64,000 bases of DNA, taken from Puniceicoccaceae bacterium Marseille-Q1082. GTDB taxonomy: Bacteria; Verrucomicrobiota; Verrucomicrobiia; Opitutales; Intestinicryptomonadaceae. Positions 60,912 through 64,000 of the stretch are shown piece by piece (within the stretch, counting starts at the first letter, position 1; each line of letters begins with the position of its first letter). The DNA lies in contig CAJGBI010000001.1 in the NCBI GenBank assembly GCA_904424815.1, forward strand, positions 1,140,508 to 1,204,507, written 5' to 3'. The position numbers and the translations under genes were made by a program. The notes under the pieces are model-generated. The model saw only the letters and a program-made list of their open reading frames with translations, was not told where the DNA came from and ran no database searches.

Positions 60912-62759
60912 CTACTCCACCGTCACTGCCTTTGCGAGATTTCGTGGCTTGTCCACGTCGCAGCCCCTTTCTAGGGCGATGTAATACGCCAGCAGCTGGA
61001 TGGGAATTGTCGCCACAACCGTCTTTATGCAGTCGTGGACCTTCGGCACGGCGACGATGTCGTCGGCGATCCCCTCGAAGGCCTCGGGCCGGTCGGTGAC
61101 GGCGATTATCGGCCCCTTGCGCGCCTTTATCTCCTGCGCGTTCGAGACCACTTTCGAGAGGATTTCGTCGGATGTCGCGAACACCACGGACGGGCATTCG
61201 GGAGAGACCAGCGCTATCGGCCCGTGCTTCATTTCGGCGGCGGGATACCCCTCCGCGTGTATGTAGGAAATCTCCTTGAGTTTTAGCGCGCCCTCGAGCG
61301 CGACCGGAAATTCGCTGAGCCTGCCGACGAACAGGAAATCGGAAAACTTCGCGTATTTTTTGGCGATTTTCTCTATCCGCGGGGCGAGTTTCAGAACCTG
61401 CGCAACGACCGCCGGAAGCGACTTTATCGCGTCCACTATAGCCCGCCCGTCGGAGAAGGACAGGTCGCGCATTCTGCCGATGTAGAGGGCTATCAGCAGG
61501 CATATGGCAATCTGCGATGTAAACGCCTTCGTGGAAGCCACGCCGACCTCCTTGCCCGCGTACTGGTAGAGCCCGCCGTCGGACTCGCGCGAAATTGTGG
61601 AGCCCACCGAATTTGTTATCGCGAGAGTCTTGAAGCCTTTTCTCTTGGACTCCCTGAGAGCCTCGAGCGTGTCGATGGTCTCCCCGCTCTGGCTTATGAC
61701 AAACACCAATGTGTTCTTGTCGAGGGGGGCGTTGCGGTACCTGAACTCGCTCGCGTACTCGACCTCCACGGGAATCCTGGCGTACTTCTCTATGAGGTAT
61801 TCGGCTACGAGGCACGCGTGCCACGCCGTCCCGCACGCGCAAAAGAGTATGCGGTCTATCTGGCGCATCTGGGTTGGGGTCATGTTTAGCCCGTTGAGCA
61901 CCGCCGTCGAGTTGTCGTCGGAAATCCTGCCCCTGATGGCGTTTTCGAGAACCGTCGGCTGCTCCATGATTTCCTTCTGCATGAAGTGCCTGCAATCGCC
62001 GAGCTCGGCGGATTCGAGCTTCCAGTCGATTTCGCCGACCGTGTAGCTCACCGGCTTGTTGCCGATGGTTACGATGTCGCAGTTGTCGGCGGTCACGGAG
62101 GCGATTTGGTTGTCCTCCAAATATATGACGTTCGACGCCCTGCCCGCGAACCCGAGCACGTCGCTCGAAACGAGCCTCTCGTTTCTGCCAACGCCTATCA
62201 GAAGCGGCGACCCCTTGCGGGCCGCGACGATCTCCCCGTCGTTGAAGCGGCACAAAACCGCGATTCCGTACGTGCCCTCGACGTGCAACAGGGCTTTTCT
62301 GACCGCCTCCATAAAACGGTTCTCAGCGTCGTCTTCCGTCCTGTGCGCGTAGTGGTACGCTATGAGGTTCACGAGGGCTTCGGAGTCCGTCTGGCTCGAA
62401 AACGAATAGCCCTTTGTGCAGAGAAAGTTTTTTATGCCCTCGTAATTTTCTATTATGCCGTTGTGGACGAGCGCAAAGTTGCCGTCGGAAGACACGTGCG
62501 GATGGGCGTTGGCGTCCGTGACTCCGCCGTGCGTCGCCCAGCGGGTGTGGCTGATTCCCGTATTGGCGGAAAACTTCATTCTGCCGACCTCCTCGGCGAG
62601 GGTTCCGACCCGCCCTTTCTTTTTGCAGACGCGCATCACGCCGTTTTTGAGCAGGGCGATTCCGGCGGAATCATAGCCTCGGTATTCAAGCTTCAAGAGC
62701 CCCTCCAAAAGGATGGGAACGGCGTTTTTGTTCCCGACATATCCCGTTATGCCGCACAT
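60912..62759 (-). CDS. glmS: Glutamine-fructose-6-phosphate aminotransferase
   Basis: Makes glucosamine 6-phosphate, the entry to amino sugars for peptidoglycan and LPS. 615 residues. The N-terminal glutaminase starts MCGITGYVG with catalytic Cys2 and has SHTRWATHGG. Two SIS sugar-isomerase domains follow (FCACGTAWHACLVAEYLIE, VISQSGETIDTLEALRE, GRLSEFPVALEGALKLKE) and the C-terminal DKPRNLAKAVTVE is intact. There is no glmS-ribozyme-like sequence obvious in the short leader. Single-gene unit with its own terminator. Confidence 0.97.
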   Translation of the reverse strand: MCGITGYVGNKNAVPILLEGLLKLEYRGYDSAGIALLKNGVMRVCKKKGRVGTLAEEVGRMKFSANTGISHTRWATHGGVTDANAHPHVSSDGNFALVHNGIIENYEGIKNFLCTKGYSFSSQTDSEALVNLIAYHYAHRTEDDAENRFMEAVRKALLHVEGTYGIAVLCRFNDGEIVAARKGSPLLIGVGRNERLVSSDVLGFAGRASNVIYLEDNQIASVTADNCDIVTIGNKPVSYTVGEIDWKLESAELGDCRHFMQKEIMEQPTVLENAIRGRISDDNSTAVLNGLNMTPTQMRQIDRILFCACGTAWHACLVAEYLIEKYARIPVEVEYASEFRYRNAPLDKNTLVFVISQSGETIDTLEALRESKRKGFKTLAITNSVGSTISRESDGGLYQYAGKEVGVASTKAFTSQIAICLLIALYIGRMRDLSFSDGRAIVDAIKSLPAVVAQVLKLAPRIEKIAKKYAKFSDFLFVGRLSEFPVALEGALKLKEISYIHAEGYPAAEMKHGPIALVSPECPSVVFATSDEILSKVVSNAQEIKARKGPIIAVTDRPEAFEGIADDIVAVPKVHDCIKTVVATIPIQLLAYYIALERGCDVDKPRNLAKAVTVE

Positions 62760-63226
62760 ACGTTTATGCTATAATGACAATTTTTTGAAATATAACGGCT
62801 TTATCGGATTATTTTCCGGCGTTCTCAACAAAAAAATGAGGCGCCCGAATCCCCCATGCCATTGCAAAATGCGGCGCGGGGCAAAAACGGCGCATCCGCG
62901 CTAACGCGCTTCCGCCCCGCCCCCTCTCCGCCGCGGGCCGGCCTGCGCAAAGCTCTCCGCGAGTTTTTCCGCGGCGCGCCCGCCCGCGCGCATGGCGGCG
63001 AAAAAATCCGCCATGAACGTTTGCGGCACTCCGGCGTTTTCAAGACCGGCGGCGCATCCGCGCCAAAGGGCGGAACCGCGATGTCCGCCCTATTCCCCGA
63101 TTCCGGCGCGCGGCGGATTGAAAAAAACTTGAAATGCCGATAAAATAAAAGATACTTGCGTTATGATTGCCGCCCTCTGTCGGGCGGCTTGCCTAACGCA
63201 TTGAAAACAGGGAACTTTTTTAAGAT
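62760..63226. other. Intergenic region between divergent glmS and the LysM gene
   Basis: 467 bp. The left 60 bp are AT-rich and must hold the glmS promoter, without a clear pair of boxes. The middle 300 bp are GC-rich and show no gene or RNA I recognise. The right end has a probable promoter (63129-63156) and a 7-bp GC hairpin (63169-63188) in the leader of the LysM gene. Confidence 0.6.
63129..63156 (+). promoter_or_regulatory. Putative promoter of the LysM-parB unit
   Basis: TTGAAA (63129-63134), 16 bp AT-rich spacer, GATACT (63151-63156), about 70 bp before the start codon. The resulting leader would contain a gccgccc/gggcggc hairpin. Confidence 0.4.
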
Positions 63227-63796
63227 ATGAAAATTACGGCTTTTTTCGCGGCGGCTCCGCTGTTCGCGGCGGCGGCTTACGCGCAGACCGCGGCAGTGGC
63301 CGACTTGCAGCAGGACATGGCGCTTCTGAGGCGCGAAGTCGGACAGCTCAGGCTCGAAGTCGAACAGTTGCGGCGCGAGAACGAGGAGCTCTCGCGCAAA
63401 CTGAAAGGCGTGCAGTCGTCCACAGTCGGAACGGAGGCCGTCCGCCAGCAGGTTTCGCTCGTAAGGAGCGAGGTGGGCGCGCAAAACGAATCCCTCAAAC
63501 GCGAGATAATCGCCCTCGTGAAAAAGGATCTCGAGGCCATGGCGGCCCAGACGAACGCCAACATACAGAAGCTCGCAGCCGCGATCGGCACGCGCCCGCA
63601 GGCAGACCTGCCGGCGAACTTTTCAGACGACTACCCCAAGACGGGCGTCACCTACACCGTCCAGTCAGGCGACTCGATAAGCAGGATCGCCCGCAAGATG
63701 AACTCGCGCATAAAATGGATTCAGGACGCGAACAGAATCGCGGATCCCACGCGCGGGCTGCGCGTCGGCGACGAAATTTTCGTACCGCAAAAATAG
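63227..63796 (+). CDS. Exported coiled-coil LysM-domain protein
   Basis: 189 residues. Signal peptide MKITAFFAAAPLFAAAAYAQ. Residues about 22-120 form a coiled coil (DMALLRREVGQLRLEVEQLR, ENEELSRKLKGV). A LysM domain at about 142-188 (YTVQSGDSISRIARKMNSRI ... GLRVGDEIFVPQK) binds peptidoglycan. The likely role is in the periplasm, tethering or organising the wall; partner unknown. parB begins 8 bp later. Confidence 0.9.
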   Translation: MKITAFFAAAPLFAAAAYAQTAAVADLQQDMALLRREVGQLRLEVEQLRRENEELSRKLKGVQSSTVGTEAVRQQVSLVRSEVGAQNESLKREIIALVKKDLEAMAAQTNANIQKLAAAIGTRPQADLPANFSDDYPKTGVTYTVQSGDSISRIARKMNSRIKWIQDANRIADPTRGLRVGDEIFVPQK

Positions 63797-63804
63797 GCTG
63801 AAAA

Positions 63805-64000
63805 ATGGCAATCCAACGCAAATCTTTGGGAAGGGGTCTCGGCTCGATAATATCGGCGGGCGCGAAAAAAGCGGCGGACTCGGGCATCGGCAAGATGGCG
63901 GCGCAGGCGTCGCCCGCTCCGCTCAAAATCCAGATTTCCCCGCACGGGCTGTTCAGCGAAATCCCCGTAGAAAAAGTGGTTCCGAGCCCCTACCAGGCGC
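63805..64000 (+). CDS. parB: ParB chromosome partitioning protein, 5' part only
   Basis: The first 65 codons are visible; the gene runs off the window. RKSLGRGLGSIISAG is the usual ParB N-terminal motif thought to contact ParA, and IPVEKVVPSPYQA is the beginning of the ParB/sulfiredoxin-like CTPase domain. ParB binds parS sites and loads condensin near the origin. No parA lies immediately upstream, where it commonly would; the LysM gene takes that place. No parS-like 16-mer was noticed in the window. Confidence 0.9.
   Translation, partial: MAIQRKSLGRGLGSIISAGAKKAADSGIGKMAAQASPAPLKIQISPHGLFSEIPVEKVVPSPYQA

Noticed and set aside
62760-63226. glmS ribozyme or other riboswitch in intergenic DNA
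   Set aside because: The leader before the glmS start is short and AT-rich, with none of the ribozyme's conserved pairings visible to me.

Overview
The window looks like a stretch of high-GC chromosome from a Verrucomicrobiota bacterium, most likely in or near the Opitutae. The signs are a tiny basic protein of a family known from Verrucomicrobia, Chlamydiae and Lentisphaerae (38383-38541); proteins ending in PEP-CTERM-type sorting signals (VPEP, hydrophobic stretch, RRR); DapL-type lysine biosynthesis; several exported DUF1080 proteins; and an exported Gfo/Idh/MocA oxidoreductase with a twin-arginine signal. Most start codons lack a clear Shine-Dalgarno sequence, and most transcription units end in strong hairpins. 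No rRNA, tRNA, CRISPR array, phage gene or transposase was seen.

Layout. 1-7426: a fused peptide-ABC permease (cut by the window start), two exported proteins of unknown function, and priA. 7503-14215 (minus): a very large exported GH42-like glycosidase, a DUF1080 lipoprotein and an M3 oligopeptidase. 14347-17157: enoyl-thioester-reductase-like enzyme, queF and an HtrA protease in one tight operon. 17158-18009: a gene-free, repeat-rich island. 18010-22852: Pal-like lipoprotein, a beta-helix protein and a PEP-CTERM surface protein. 22995-24921: LolD-like ATPase, thioredoxin, a proline-rich tail-anchored protein. 25068-28254: prfB and three tightly packed genes (unknown, SecD-like lipoprotein, M23 peptidase). 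28441-32301: stand-alone CoaB, a CDF metal exporter, a SanA-like protein and a DEAD-box-type helicase. 32428-34161: an exported protein of unknown function. 34249-38250 (minus): pyrB-pyrC-CPBP protease-thiL, all with overlapping start and stop codons.

38383-50373 carries the small basic protein and a carbohydrate region: two paralogous DUF1080 proteins flanking a broken PEP-CTERM gene, an intact glycerophosphodiesterase, guaB, a WalJ-like hydrolase, a GH32 fructan hydrolase, an exported sugar-isomerase-like TIM barrel with the Tat-exported Gfo/Idh/MocA protein, and a second glycerophosphodiesterase interrupted by an in-frame amber codon. 50400-60434 is housekeeping biosynthesis: pyrF-ispD-ispF facing ispE; panC-nadB-apt-lipoprotein-DUF486; dapL; purU-Nudix-pyrE. 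60912-62759 is glmS, and the window closes with a LysM coiled-coil protein and the start of parB.

Together the genes cover pyrimidine synthesis (pyrB, C, E, F), the MEP isoprenoid pathway (ispD, E, F), cofactors (thiL, coaB, panC, nadB), envelope maintenance (Pal, LolD, HtrA, M23, LysM) and export-based glycan breakdown. The most interesting points are the exported DUF1080/Gfo-Idh-MocA/TIM-barrel set, which suggests oxidative (3-keto-sugar) glycoside cleavage outside the cytoplasm; the nested palindromes and direct repeats at 17158-18009; and the amber-interrupted glycerophosphodiesterase.
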